Positions 18,639-27,384 of a stretch of DNA of 64,000 nt are shown one piece after another. The stretch is from Bacteroidota bacterium. GTDB lineage: Bacteria > Bacteroidota > Bacteroidia > 2-12-FULL-35-15. Each line of letters starts with the position of its first letter. Position 1 is the stretch's first letter. Where the stretch lies: the NCBI GenBank assembly GCA_947504725.1, contig CANNHN010000004.1:199203-263202 (forward strand). The letters run 5' to 3'. Under the pieces are notes generated by a model, which saw nothing but the letters and a program-made list of their open reading frames with translations, searched no databases and had not been told where the DNA came from. Both the position numbers and the translations under genes were made by a program.

Positions 18639-18995
18639 TTACCTCTTAGTATACAACCAAGCCATCCAAATCAAAACACCTTGCAAGGGTAACCTCGCAA
18701 TCGCCATCCAAAGAGATGAATTATTTTTTTGCCAAAAGGTAACAGCCATTTGAATGTTTGCAGGAAAAATGGCAATCAGCATTGCAATAATTAACCAAGC
18801 TGCAATGGTACGTGTTTCTTCAGGAATCAATAAAACTCCCAACACAATTTCTATAACGCCACTGATGTATATTAATTGCAAATGCCAAGGAAGGTAAGTC
18901 GGCATAATCTTTAAGTATAATTTGGGATTCACGAAATGATAAATTCCTGCCGCTACATAGATTAATGCCAAGAAGTATAGCAATGCAATTCTCAT
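18639..18995 (-). CDS. DoxX-like small membrane protein
   Basis: A 118-residue protein with four hydrophobic helices (about 3-20, 40-58, 64-84, 98-115). The motif YFLALIYVAAGIYHFVNP and the GVIEIVLGVLLIPEETR segment are typical of the DoxX/MauE-like family found in Bacteroidota. The function of this subgroup is not established. Its start codon overlaps the stop of the upstream helical protein gene by 4 nt, so translation may be coupled. Confidence 0.8.
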   Translation of the reverse strand: MRIALLYFLALIYVAAGIYHFVNPKLYLKIMPTYLPWHLQLIYISGVIEIVLGVLLIPEETRTIAAWLIIAMLIAIFPANIQMAVTFWQKNNSSLWMAIARLPLQGVLIWMAWLYTKR

Positions 18996-20506
18996 TTAGT
19001 TGTCTTGATTGGAATGTCATAATGGTCTACCATATCCGTTATGAAACTTTTTAAATGGCAGAGTGTTTCGCTTTCAGAGGTTTTGTCTGTAATGCTTTGT
19101 AATTTTTCTATGTATTGTTTGCGTTGAGTTGAATTCCATTGTGAAGCGTAATACATCGCTTTTATAGTTAAGTCATTTTCAATGTTCTTATTCACATTAG
19201 CTGTTAGCTTTTCATAACGCTTATAGCATTCTTGAATGCTTTCATTGTCGCCCAAAAAGAAATATCCAAGTATTAAAGTAGCAAATAGGGCATCATATAA
19301 ACGTTGAAATGCAATTTGTTGAAAGTTAACTAAAAGGTGTTCTAGTTTTTCTACAGCTATTTTAATGTCTTCTCTCGTACCTAAGATTAAGAATCCACAA
19401 TAAATATTGTTTAAGTTGATAAAACGCACATGCATCCCTTCGTTCCAGATTGGTTTCGTTAAAATTTCTTCGCATTTCTTTTTATAAAACTCAATTTGCG
19501 ATTTGATTTCTTTTGGTAAACTTTCGTTATAACCAGCTTTGTATCCTTGACAATAATGCGTCATAAAATAACTTGCCTGAATACTTAAATATATAATTTC
19601 AGGAGTATTTACATAATTTTTCCAGAAGCGTAAGGGTTCACGTTGTTTGATTAAAAAAGCAGTTTCTTTTTGCAGTTCATCTCTACTCATTGACCCAATT
19701 AGATGTTTCAGTTTCAAATAGTCAACATTTAATTGAATGTCGTCAGAAAAAGAGAAAATTACATAGGCGTTCTTTTCTAAGTCATAAATTAATGTATTGA
19801 TTTCTGATAATATTTCTTTACTATAAAAACGAGGATCATTCAAATAATTTAATGTGTGAAAATAAGCATAGCTGCTCAACATTTGAATGCTAAGCGATTC
19901 ATTGTTTCTATACTTGTCGTAGAAGCTTAAATGTTCTGACATCTCTTTGTCAGAGAGAACGCTTTTGCCTTTAAAATTGAGGTTTTGGCGCATGTACAAA
20001 TACATTGAATTTATAATGTGCTCGTTTTTTAAAAGCTCCGAAATGCGTTGGTGATGTTTAACAGATGCATTTTTATTTTCTAATACAAATGCCTGTTGTG
20101 CAAAATATTTCAATACAGCAATGGCGGTTGGGAAGTCTTCTGTTTTTTCAGCAATGTCTAATAGTATTTCAGAAAGTTGATTTGCTTTTTCTAATTCACC
20201 TTTGTTTATTAGTTGCTCAATTTTCGAAATGTTATTGGTCAGATAGGAAGGGTGATTTCTACTTAAGTATGAAGTTAACCGAAAAGTATAATGAACTAAT
20301 TGAAAAAATTTCTTTTTACTCTTTTCGTCTTTTGTGCCATACACCTCTTTGCAAAGATCGTCCGACTCTTTTTGATTCCAGCCATCTTTGTGAATTTGTA
20401 TAATTAATTTTAGTGGCAATTCAGCATTACTATTTTTCAAATGAAGTTTGAATTCTTCAAAATGAAAATCGTCTAATAGTAATATTGTTCTTTGAATGCT
20501 TAGCAT
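18992..20506 (-). CDS. All-helical cytosolic protein of unknown function
   Basis: I do not recognise a characterised family. I start the gene at the second Met (20506) because MLSIQRTILLLDDFHFEEFK looks like a real N terminus while the 18 residues before it are Phe/Arg-rich and unlike coding sequence. That gives 504 residues. It has no signal peptide and no membrane segment. The predicted content is helical throughout, with pairs of helices about 35-40 residues long that resemble degenerate TPR repeats. Its plan (about 60-residue head, an ISKIEQLINKGELEKANQLS repeat, long helical body) matches that of the protein at 27385-28872. It is followed by the DoxX-like gene and is divergent from a T9SS-secreted hydrolase. 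Confidence 0.7.
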   Translation of the reverse strand: MLSIQRTILLLDDFHFEEFKLHLKNSNAELPLKLIIQIHKDGWNQKESDDLCKEVYGTKDEKSKKKFFQLVHYTFRLTSYLSRNHPSYLTNNISKIEQLINKGELEKANQLSEILLDIAEKTEDFPTAIAVLKYFAQQAFVLENKNASVKHHQRISELLKNEHIINSMYLYMRQNLNFKGKSVLSDKEMSEHLSFYDKYRNNESLSIQMLSSYAYFHTLNYLNDPRFYSKEILSEINTLIYDLEKNAYVIFSFSDDIQLNVDYLKLKHLIGSMSRDELQKETAFLIKQREPLRFWKNYVNTPEIIYLSIQASYFMTHYCQGYKAGYNESLPKEIKSQIEFYKKKCEEILTKPIWNEGMHVRFINLNNIYCGFLILGTREDIKIAVEKLEHLLVNFQQIAFQRLYDALFATLILGYFFLGDNESIQECYKRYEKLTANVNKNIENDLTIKAMYYASQWNSTQRKQYIEKLQSITDKTSESETLCHLKSFITDMVDHYDIPIKTTK

Positions 20507-20695
20507 TGTTTTTTTTCTAGGTCTAAAGTATCTAAAAAATATTGAAATAAAAATTCTCATTCTGATTTTTTGCTTTGAATGGGACTCGAAAATGAATCAA
20601 AATTCAATATTCCTCTTGTTTATTGTCTTTTTTGCAGTCATTTATTGTCTGATACGACTATTTATTACATCCTTTTATTCCTTTGAAGAGCAGAA

Positions 20696-20703
20696 TATAT
20701 TTG
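20696..20703 (+). promoter_or_regulatory. Probable -7 box of the secreted hydrolase gene
   Basis: TATATTTG, 16 nt upstream of the ATG at 20720. No TTTG at standard distance. Confidence 0.4.
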
Positions 20704-20719
20704 TAGAAAAATATAAACC

Positions 20720-22138
20720 ATGAAAAATATAAAATTCAAAAATTCTTTAACAGTAATATCCAAAAGAAGTAAAGTAATAGTTTTGTTTTTTGCTTTGATC
20801 TTTTCTTTTATACTTAATGCTCAGCCTTATGCAGTTGGTCATTCGCAAATTACCTATACTGACCCAGCTCGAGCAGGAAGAAGTATTCAAACTGAAATAT
20901 ATTATCCTGCTACAACTGCAGGAACGAGTGTTCCAGTTTCGTCTGGAACTTACCCAATAATTATTTTCGGGCACGGTTTTGTGATGTCTTGGGATGCGTA
21001 TCAAAATATTTGGGATGATTTGGTGCCTCAGGGATATATAGTAGCTTTTCCAAGAACAGAAGGAAGTTTTAGTCCTTCGCATGCTGAGTTCGGTAAAGAC
21101 TTGAAATTTTTGGTCTCTAAACTTCAAAGCGAAAGCGCTACAAATGTTGCATCTATTTTCTATAACCATATTAATGCAAAGTCTGCAATTATGGGACATT
21201 CTATGGGAGGTGGTAGTGCATTTTTAGCGGCAGAAAGCAATTTAAACATCACAACATTGGTAACATTTGCTGCAGCAAATACAACTCCACCATCAATTGC
21301 GGCTGCTCGAAATGTTACAGTTCCTTCGTTGGTTTTTGCAGGAGAAAATGATTGTGTTGCTCCTCCAATTGATCATCAAATTCCGATGTATGATTCTCTT
21401 GCTTCAGCTTGTAAAACTTTTATTAGTGTAAAAGGAGGTGCGCATTGTGAATTTGCAAATAATAATTTCAATTGTTCTTTTGGACAATCTACTTGTACTC
21501 CAACTCCCACAATTACTAGAACACAGCAGCAAGATGCCGTTTCAGATTTATTGAAATTATGGTTAGAATATTATTTGAAAGACAATTGTAATTCATGGAA
21601 TATTTTTAATGATTCTTTAGCAGTTTCGTCACGAATTACCAATGAACAACAATGTTTGATCAATTCGCCAGTTATTTCTCAATCTGGATTAGTATTGACT
21701 TCTACTATTGCTTCTACCTATCAATGGTATTGGAATGGCACTTTGATACCAGGTGCTACATCACAAAGTTATACAACAACTACTGGAGGCAACTTTTATG
21801 TAATAGTTACATATTTTAACACTTGTCCTTATCAATCGAACACGATTAATATGACGACAACAAGTACTTTAAATAGCTCATTTGTAACTGAAATAAAAAT
21901 TTATCCAAATCCAGCAAATAGTCAAGTTGCAATTGATTTCTTATCTCAAAAACAAGAACAAATTGTTATCCGTTTCAAAAATGTGATTGGGCAATTATTG
22001 CTTGAGCGTTCTTTTGATGTAATAGCGAATCAGAATGTTTTAGTTAATCAAGATATATCTGAATTTGATTCTGGAATATATTTTGTAGAAATTGAATTTG
22101 AATATTCTAAACTCGTTCGAAAAATAATTAAGGAGTAG
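20720..22138 (+). CDS. T9SS-secreted alpha/beta hydrolase resembling polyester hydrolases
   Basis: A 472-residue extracellular hydrolase. A long N terminus carries a signal peptide (hydrophobic about 18-33, cleavage near NAQ). The alpha/beta hydrolase domain (about 36-290) has the triad Ser161 (MGHSMGGGSAF), Asp211 (VPSLVFAGENDCVAP) and His242 (KGGAHCEFANNN). The PETase/cutinase group has closely similar motifs at all three positions: WSMGGGGS, FACENDSIAP and NGGSHSCA. An Ig-like stretch (about 310-380) and a type IX sorting domain (about 395-472, from IYPNPANS to GIYFVEIEF and KIIKE) follow. Many Cys in the middle suggest disulfides. Esterase activity is likely. Polymer activity is only an inference. 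Ordinary triacylglycerol lipase is the alternative. Confidence 0.85.
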   Translation: MKNIKFKNSLTVISKRSKVIVLFFALIFSFILNAQPYAVGHSQITYTDPARAGRSIQTEIYYPATTAGTSVPVSSGTYPIIIFGHGFVMSWDAYQNIWDDLVPQGYIVAFPRTEGSFSPSHAEFGKDLKFLVSKLQSESATNVASIFYNHINAKSAIMGHSMGGGSAFLAAESNLNITTLVTFAAANTTPPSIAAARNVTVPSLVFAGENDCVAPPIDHQIPMYDSLASACKTFISVKGGAHCEFANNNFNCSFGQSTCTPTPTITRTQQQDAVSDLLKLWLEYYLKDNCNSWNIFNDSLAVSSRITNEQQCLINSPVISQSGLVLTSTIASTYQWYWNGTLIPGATSQSYTTTTGGNFYVIVTYFNTCPYQSNTINMTTTSTLNSSFVTEIKIYPNPANSQVAIDFLSQKQEQIVIRFKNVIGQLLLERSFDVIANQNVLVNQDISEFDSGIYFVEIEFEYSKLVRKIIKE

Positions 22139-22158
22139 CTTATTTGTTAGGACGAATT

Positions 22159-22189
22159 GCCTGTAGTTCATTTTGAACTATAGGCTTTT
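22159..22189 (+). terminator. Rho-independent terminator
   Basis: A 12-bp stem (GCCTGTAGTTCA with TGAACTATAGGC, one G-U pair) with a TTT loop followed by TTTTCTATTTTT. It separates the secreted hydrolase gene from the convergent ung and may serve both. Confidence 0.75.
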
Positions 22190-22870
22190 CTATTTTTCTA
22201 ATCGCCAATCGATTGGTAAATTACCTTGGTGTTCTAGTAATTTATTAGTTTTTGAAAAATGTCTACAACCAAAAAATGCACCTCTTGCCAAAGGAGAAGG
22301 GTGAGCTGCAGTTAAAATGAAGTGCTTTTCTTTGTCAATTAACTCAGCTTTTGTTTGAGCGAAGTTGCCCCACAATAGAAAAATAATTCCTTTTTTATTG
22401 TCTGACACAGCCTTTATAACCGCATCAGTAAATGTTTCCCACCCTTTTTTTTGGTGTGACCCTGGTGTGCTAGCTCTTACAGTTAATGTAGCGTTGAGCA
22501 ACAAAATACCCTGGTCCGCCCAAGCTTCCAAGTTTCCATCTTGAGGAATCGGTATATTTAAATCGGATTGTAATTCTTTAAATACATTGACTAATGAAGG
22601 TGGTTTTCGTAGTCCAGAATTTACAGAAAAGCAGAGCCCATTTGCCTGTCCTGGACCGTGATATGGATCTTGCCCAATAATTACAACCTTTATTTTTTTA
22701 AACGGGGTACGATTAAAAGCTGAAAATATTTGATTCCCGGGTGGAAATACGACATGCTTTTTCTTTTCATCTTCGAGAAATGCCTTAAGGTTTACAAAAT
22801 AGGGTGCTGTAAATTGTTCTTTTAAAACATTTTTCCACCCATCTTCTATTTCTACCTCTGTTTTAGCCAT
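22190..22870 (-). CDS. ung: Uracil-DNA glycosylase, family 1
   Basis: Excises uracil from DNA in base excision repair. Signatures are GQDPYHGPGQANGLCFS with the catalytic Asp68, LLWGNFAQTK, and AAHPSPLARGAFFGCRHF with the catalytic His of the HPSPLA motif. At 226 residues it is full length. It is a single gene with a TACTTTTG box at 22890-22897 (reverse strand) as a possible -7 element. Confidence 0.97.
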   Translation of the reverse strand: MAKTEVEIEDGWKNVLKEQFTAPYFVNLKAFLEDEKKKHVVFPPGNQIFSAFNRTPFKKIKVVIIGQDPYHGPGQANGLCFSVNSGLRKPPSLVNVFKELQSDLNIPIPQDGNLEAWADQGILLLNATLTVRASTPGSHQKKGWETFTDAVIKAVSDNKKGIIFLLWGNFAQTKAELIDKEKHFILTAAHPSPLARGAFFGCRHFSKTNKLLEHQGNLPIDWRLEK

Positions 22871-22946
22871 ATTTCTCGCATTTTGGTCTCAAAAGTAGTG
22901 TAAATTATGGTTTTTGCCGTTTTGTTAAAAAAAATCTTTTAAATGG

Positions 22947-22977
22947 TTTGTTTAAATCTATATTTATTATAATTTTG
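22947..22977 (+). promoter_or_regulatory. Bacteroidota-type promoter of the small lipoprotein-ytxJ unit
   Basis: TTTG at 22947-22950, a 19-nt spacer and TAATTTTG at 22970-22977. The first small lipoprotein gene starts at 23024. Confidence 0.65.
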
Positions 22978-23023
22978 TAGTTCATCATTTTGATGTTTTG
23001 TAGAACTAATTATATTCAACAAT

Positions 23024-23176
23024 ATGAAAAAAATATTTGTAATTCTTTTGTCAGTCGTTTTTGTTGGAGCTACATTATCATCTTGCAGAAGCCATGAGCG
23101 TTGTGCTGCGTATGGAAAAATTAATAAAATCGACTCAGGTAAAACGTATAGCGATAAATCAGAAAAAGCAATCTAA
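23024..23176 (+). CDS. Small Cys-containing lipoprotein (50 aa)
   Basis: A 50-codon gene reading MKKIFVILLSVVFVGATLSS, then CRSHERCAAYGKINKIDSGK and a 10-residue tail. The signal peptide ends in a lipobox (LSSC), so Cys21 would be lipidated. The mature protein has only 30 residues, with a second Cys at position 7 of the mature chain. The next gene encodes a related peptide with the same C-x-S-H-x-x-C-A pattern, so the pair is a tandem duplication. It is the first gene after a good promoter and precedes ytxJ. Function unknown; a thiol-based role is only an inference from the conserved Cys and the neighbour. Confidence 0.75.
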   Translation: MKKIFVILLSVVFVGATLSSCRSHERCAAYGKINKIDSGKTYSDKSEKAI

Positions 23177-23189
23177 AACTTAATATACC

Positions 23190-23333
23190 ATGAAAAAACT
23201 TGCATTAATCTCTCTTTCATTTGTTTTTTTTAGTTCAATTTTAGTTTCTTGCAAGTCTCATGGTAATTGTGCTGGTATGACTACTCAAAAAGTAGAAAAA
23301 GTAAAAGTTAGCGCATTACCTCGCTCTATTTAA
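23190..23333 (+). CDS. Small Cys-containing lipoprotein (47 aa), paralogue of the preceding gene
   Basis: Reads MKKLALISLSFVFFSSILVS, then CKSHGNCAGMTTQKVEKVKV and a short tail SALPRSI. The lipobox is LVSC with lipidation at Cys21, and the second Cys follows at the same distance as in the neighbour (CxSHxxCA). It starts 13 nt after the first lipoprotein gene and ends 12 nt before ytxJ, so the three genes form one tight operon. Function unknown. Confidence 0.75.
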   Translation: MKKLALISLSFVFFSSILVSCKSHGNCAGMTTQKVEKVKVSALPRSI

Positions 23334-23345
23334 TCCCTTATTTTC

Positions 23346-23702
23346 ATGAATTGGTTACCTCTCATCACTGAGCAACAGTTGATGGATATTGATTTGTTGT
23401 CTCAAAATGACGATATCAAAGCCATTTTTATTCTAAAGCATAGTACACGCTGTTCCATTAGTATTTCAGCATTGGGTAGATTGGAGCGATCATGGAAGTT
23501 ATCTGAAAAGGAAGTCCCGACTTATTTTTTGGATTTATTAAACTATCGAGGAGTTTCCAATGCTATTGCAGAGCATTATGGAATTAGTCATGAATCACCG
23601 CAGGTACTCGTTATAAAAAAAGGGAAGTGTATATATGTGGCTACACATTCAGATATTTTTTCAGCTGATATTGAAGAAGCTATTAATGCCGAAATTCGAT
23701 AA
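23346..23702 (+). CDS. ytxJ: YtxJ-like monothiol bacilliredoxin
   Basis: A 118-residue thioredoxin-fold protein of the YtxJ family, which is linked to bacillithiol redox chemistry (de-bacillithiolation of proteins). The motif FILKHSTRCSISISALGRLE holds the single active-site Cys36, and the ESPQVLVIKKGKCIYVATHS segment is the cis-Pro strand and following helix. It has no signal peptide, so it is cytosolic, unlike the two lipoproteins encoded just upstream. Bacillithiol synthesis genes are not in this window, so the thiol used here cannot be confirmed. Confidence 0.88.
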   Translation: MNWLPLITEQQLMDIDLLSQNDDIKAIFILKHSTRCSISISALGRLERSWKLSEKEVPTYFLDLLNYRGVSNAIAEHYGISHESPQVLVIKKGKCIYVATHSDIFSADIEEAINAEIR

Positions 23703-23770
23703 GTTTTCCTCAATTATCACCCTTTCTTTATTAATTATAGGAATTAAATAACTGCTTGACAAACAAGTGT

Positions 23771-24175
23771 TTAGTAGTTAAAAATCACTGTCTGCTTTAA
23801 TTCTGGACTCAAGCTTTTGGCAACAGGACAAGTATTTGCCGCATGTTCTAAAAGGCTCTTATCTTTATCTGAATAGTTGTTTTTTGGTAATGTAAATTCT
23901 ACAATAATTTCACCCACTCTTCTAGGATCAGCGAGCATAATTTTGGTAATTTCAATACTTGTTCCTTCAATATTTATGTTGTGTCGTCCAGCAACAATTC
24001 CCATAATCGTGAGCATACAACAGCCGAGTGAAGTTGCCAAAAGATCAGTTGGCGAAAAAGCTTCCCCTTTCCCATTGTTATCTATTGGAGCATCCGTAAT
24101 AATTGTAACTCCTGATTGTAAATGAGTAGATTCTGTTCTCAAATTACCTTTATATACTATTTTAGATGTTTTCAT
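23771..24175 (-). CDS. OsmC-family peroxiredoxin-like protein
   Basis: A 134-residue protein of the OsmC/YhfA group. The two redox cysteines are present: Cys52 or Cys53 in ATSLGCCMLTIMG and Cys116 in ANTCPVAKSLSPE. The doubled Cys at the first site is common in the YhfA-like branch. OsmC relatives reduce organic hydroperoxides with lipoyl or thiol donors, and lipA lies about 1 kb away on the other strand, though a link is not shown. It is convergent with ytxJ. Confidence 0.9.
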   Translation of the reverse strand: MKTSKIVYKGNLRTESTHLQSGVTIITDAPIDNNGKGEAFSPTDLLATSLGCCMLTIMGIVAGRHNINIEGTSIEITKIMLADPRRVGEIIVEFTLPKNNYSDKDKSLLEHAANTCPVAKSLSPELKQTVIFNY

Positions 24176-24260
24176 CGTTTTTAGGTATGGTATAAATGTG
24201 TTTTGTTTCGTATATTTGTTTAACGATTCTTTCTAGAAAGCTAAATAGATTAAAATCGTA

Positions 24261-24280
24261 AATCCCGATGCTTCGGGATT
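24261..24280. repeat. Small hairpin AATCCCGA-TGCT-TCGGGATT
   Basis: A perfect 8-bp stem with a TGCT loop upstream of the envelope protein gene. It looks like a dispersed palindrome and not a terminator, because no T run follows. Confidence 0.7.
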
Positions 24281-24330
24281 CAATATTTGAATGTAAAGAT
24301 AATCGAATCAATAATACCAAAGGTAGGCGA

Positions 24331-25104
24331 ATGCATAAGAAAGTATATATATTAATTTTAATTTCTCTTTTTTCCTTTCCAATTATTGGGCAGGAATTAA
24401 AAGATTCTCAATCGCGATTAGATGCAGGTGAGGATTTGAAGATGCTATATCGCAATGAATCCACTTTTGCTTTGTATGCACATTCAGGTGGTGGAATTGG
24501 GTTGGCTTATCGCAGAGGTTATCATGTTCATGGAACACGAAAAAGAATGTTAGAAGTAGAAGTTCAGAATTTCAAACATCCAAAGGAAATTAAAAGTGTA
24601 AATTCTTATTACGACAATTCTAAAGGGTTTATCTACGGAAAATTAAATTCTTTTTTATTGATTCGTCCAGGAATTGGTTTTCAAAATATTCTTTTCGAAA
24701 AACAAGAGAAGAAAAATGTTGAAATTCGTTTCTCATATTTTGTGGGAGCGACTATCGCATTTGCGAAACCTGTTTATTTAGAAATCATAGTTCCTACTGC
24801 TGATCCAGGCTTCAACACTATTTCTCAGGAAAGATATGACCCAAATAAACATTTTCCATCTGATATTTATGGTAAAGCACCATTCTTTAGAGGATTTGAC
24901 CAAATGCGTATTATTCCTGGTGGGTATGGAAAGATTGCATTGAGTTTTGAATATGGAAAACGTTACAATGTGATTAAAGCAATTGAAACAGGAGCTACAC
25001 TTGATGTTTATCCAACTCATCTTCCAATGATGGCATTCGCTCCAAAACAACAAGTCTTCGCAACTTTATATTTGAAGATAGTTTGGGGAAAGAAGTGGTT
25101 TTGA
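24331..25104 (+). CDS. Predicted outer-membrane or periplasmic protein, unknown function
   Basis: I start it at 24331 (MHKKVYILILISLFSFPIIG), which opens with a clear signal peptide. The longer reading frame begins inside the hairpin at 24261-24280 and adds 21 polar residues. The 257-residue product has repeated amphipathic segments (FALYAHSGGGIGLAYRRGYH, GKLNSFLLIRPGIGFQNILF, RFSYFVGATIAFAKPVYLEI) and ends VFATLYLKIVWGKKWF, with an aromatic C-terminal residue as in outer-membrane barrels. I do not recognise a named family. It is monocistronic. Confidence 0.7.
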   Translation: MHKKVYILILISLFSFPIIGQELKDSQSRLDAGEDLKMLYRNESTFALYAHSGGGIGLAYRRGYHVHGTRKRMLEVEVQNFKHPKEIKSVNSYYDNSKGFIYGKLNSFLLIRPGIGFQNILFEKQEKKNVEIRFSYFVGATIAFAKPVYLEIIVPTADPGFNTISQERYDPNKHFPSDIYGKAPFFRGFDQMRIIPGGYGKIALSFEYGKRYNVIKAIETGATLDVYPTHLPMMAFAPKQQVFATLYLKIVWGKKWF

Positions 25105-25199
25105 TGATTATGTTAATTTTGTGCAATAAAATTTTATATATGCACACCCCGATAAAAATCGAGATTTTATGTATTTAAATCTAGAACACTTACAACGCG

Positions 25200-25217
25200 C
25201 TTCGATTCAGATCGAAG
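25200..25217. repeat. Small hairpin CTTCGAT-TCAG-ATCGAAG
   Basis: A perfect 7-bp stem with a TCAG loop in the leader region of lipA. No T run follows, so it is not a classical terminator. Confidence 0.6.
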
Positions 25218-25249
25218 TGGCTTTATAAATAAAAAGTGCAATAAAGAGT

Positions 25250-26119
25250 ATGTCTGATACAATTATAGAAGAGAGAAAATTTCAAAAAAAGCCTGATTGG
25301 TTAAGAGTGAAATTACCAATAGGAAAAGAATATGCGCAAGTTCGCGAAATTGTTTCCAAACATAAATTACATACTATCTGCGAAAGTGGAAATTGTCCAA
25401 ACATGGGTGAATGCTGGGGAGCAGGAACGGCAACGTTTATGATTCTCGGAAATATTTGTACACGCTCGTGCGGATTTTGTAATGTGGCAACAGGAAAACC
25501 ATTGACTGTCGATTTGCAAGAACCAGAACGAGTTGCTGAATCTGTTCGATTGATGAATGTAAAGCATTGCGTAATTACTTCTGTTGACCGTGATGATTTA
25601 AAGGATGGTGGTTCTGTCATTTGGGTGGAAACCATTAACGCAATTCGTAAAGCAAGTCCTCTAACAAAATTTGAAACCTTAATTCCCGATTTTCAAGGTA
25701 AATGGGAAAACTTGCAACGCATCATTGATGTGAAACCAGATATTGTTTCTCATAATTTAGAAACTGTAAGAAGATTAACTAAACAAGTCCGCATCCAAGC
25801 AAAATACGACAGAAGTTTAGAGGTATTAAAACGTTTGAAAGATGCAGGTGTAAAAACAAAATGTGGCGTGATGCTAGGATTGGGTGAAACGGAGGCTGAG
25901 ATACTTGAAACTATGGATGATTTACGTGCAGTAGGATGTGATGTTTTGACGCTAGGTCAGTATTTACAACCTACTCCAAAACATTTGCCTGTAGTAGAGT
26001 TTATCCGTCCTGAAGTTTTCGCGAAATACAAAGAGATTGGTTTGTCAAAAGGTTTTAGGTTTGTGGAGAGCGGGCCGTTGGTAAGGTCTTCTTATCACGC
26101 TGAAAAGCACATCTTCTAA
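25250..26119 (+). CDS. lipA: Lipoyl synthase
   Basis: Radical SAM enzyme that inserts two sulfurs into protein-bound octanoyl groups to make the lipoyl cofactor. The auxiliary cluster ligands Cys44, Cys49 and Cys55 ([13 protein letters not shown]) and the radical SAM cluster ligands Cys70, Cys74 and Cys77 ([10 protein letters not shown]) are intact. [13 protein letters not shown] and [15 protein letters not shown] are family signatures. The C-terminal [12 protein letters not shown] holds the Ser that binds the auxiliary cluster. At 289 residues it is normal. The octanoyltransferase gene is not adjacent. Confidence 0.98.
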   Translation: MSDTIIEERKFQKKPDWLRVKLPIGKEYAQVREIVSKHKLHTICESGNCPNMGECWGAGTATFMILGNICTRSCGFCNVATGKPLTVDLQEPERVAESVRLMNVKHCVITSVDRDDLKDGGSVIWVETINAIRKASPLTKFETLIPDFQGKWENLQRIIDVKPDIVSHNLETVRRLTKQVRIQAKYDRSLEVLKRLKDAGVKTKCGVMLGLGETEAEILETMDDLRAVGCDVLTLGQYLQPTPKHLPVVEFIRPEVFAKYKEIGLSKGFRFVESGPLVRSSYHAEKHIF

Positions 26120-26130
26120 TCAACAAAAAA

Positions 26131-26349
26131 TTTAAACACATAGACACATAGAAAAAACGGAAAAAGGGTTGTGTGTTATTACATAGAAAAATAAATTTTT
26201 TACAGAGACATCTCTCTATCCTTGAAGCTTGCTTCAAGCCTATGAAAATCCACAGAAAAAAAGAGTAAACAAATTAGAATAATTGTAATTTTACAGCACA
26301 AGCACATTCGTTACTTAAAAACAAAAAACTATGTGTCTATGTGTTTGAA
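26131..26349. mobile_element. Decayed copy of a GxxExxY inverted-repeat cassette
   Basis: An 18-bp perfect inverted repeat, 26134-26151 (AAACACATAGACACATAG) and 26329-26346, bounds this lipA-gap intergenic region. The ends match those of the intact cassette at 51927-52416 except for one position in the repeated unit. Inside, 26175-26208 (GTTATTACATAGAAAAATAA and on) matches 52085-52119 of the intact GxxExxY gene with one substitution and a 1-nt deletion. The remnant is about 219 bp against 490 bp and no longer encodes a protein. A separate hairpin (26221-26238) is embedded in it. Confidence 0.8.
26221..26238. repeat. Small hairpin CTTGAAGC-TT-GCTTCAAG
   Basis: A perfect 8-bp stem inside the decayed cassette. 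It has no counterpart in the intact copy, so it was probably inserted after the cassette. Confidence 0.7.
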
Positions 26350-26362
26350 ATTTCATGAATAA

Positions 26363-27373
<1,011 letters not shown>

Positions 27374-27384
27374 ATTACATCTTA

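Noticed and set aside
20592-20723. A 43-codon ORF (MNQNSIFLLFIVFFAVIYCL start) with one hydrophobic segment whose stop overlaps the hydrolase start by 4 nt
   Set aside because: The -7 box of the hydrolase gene (20696-20703) lies inside it, so it would not be on that transcript, and it has no own promoter. AT-rich DNA easily gives such hydrophobic ORFs.
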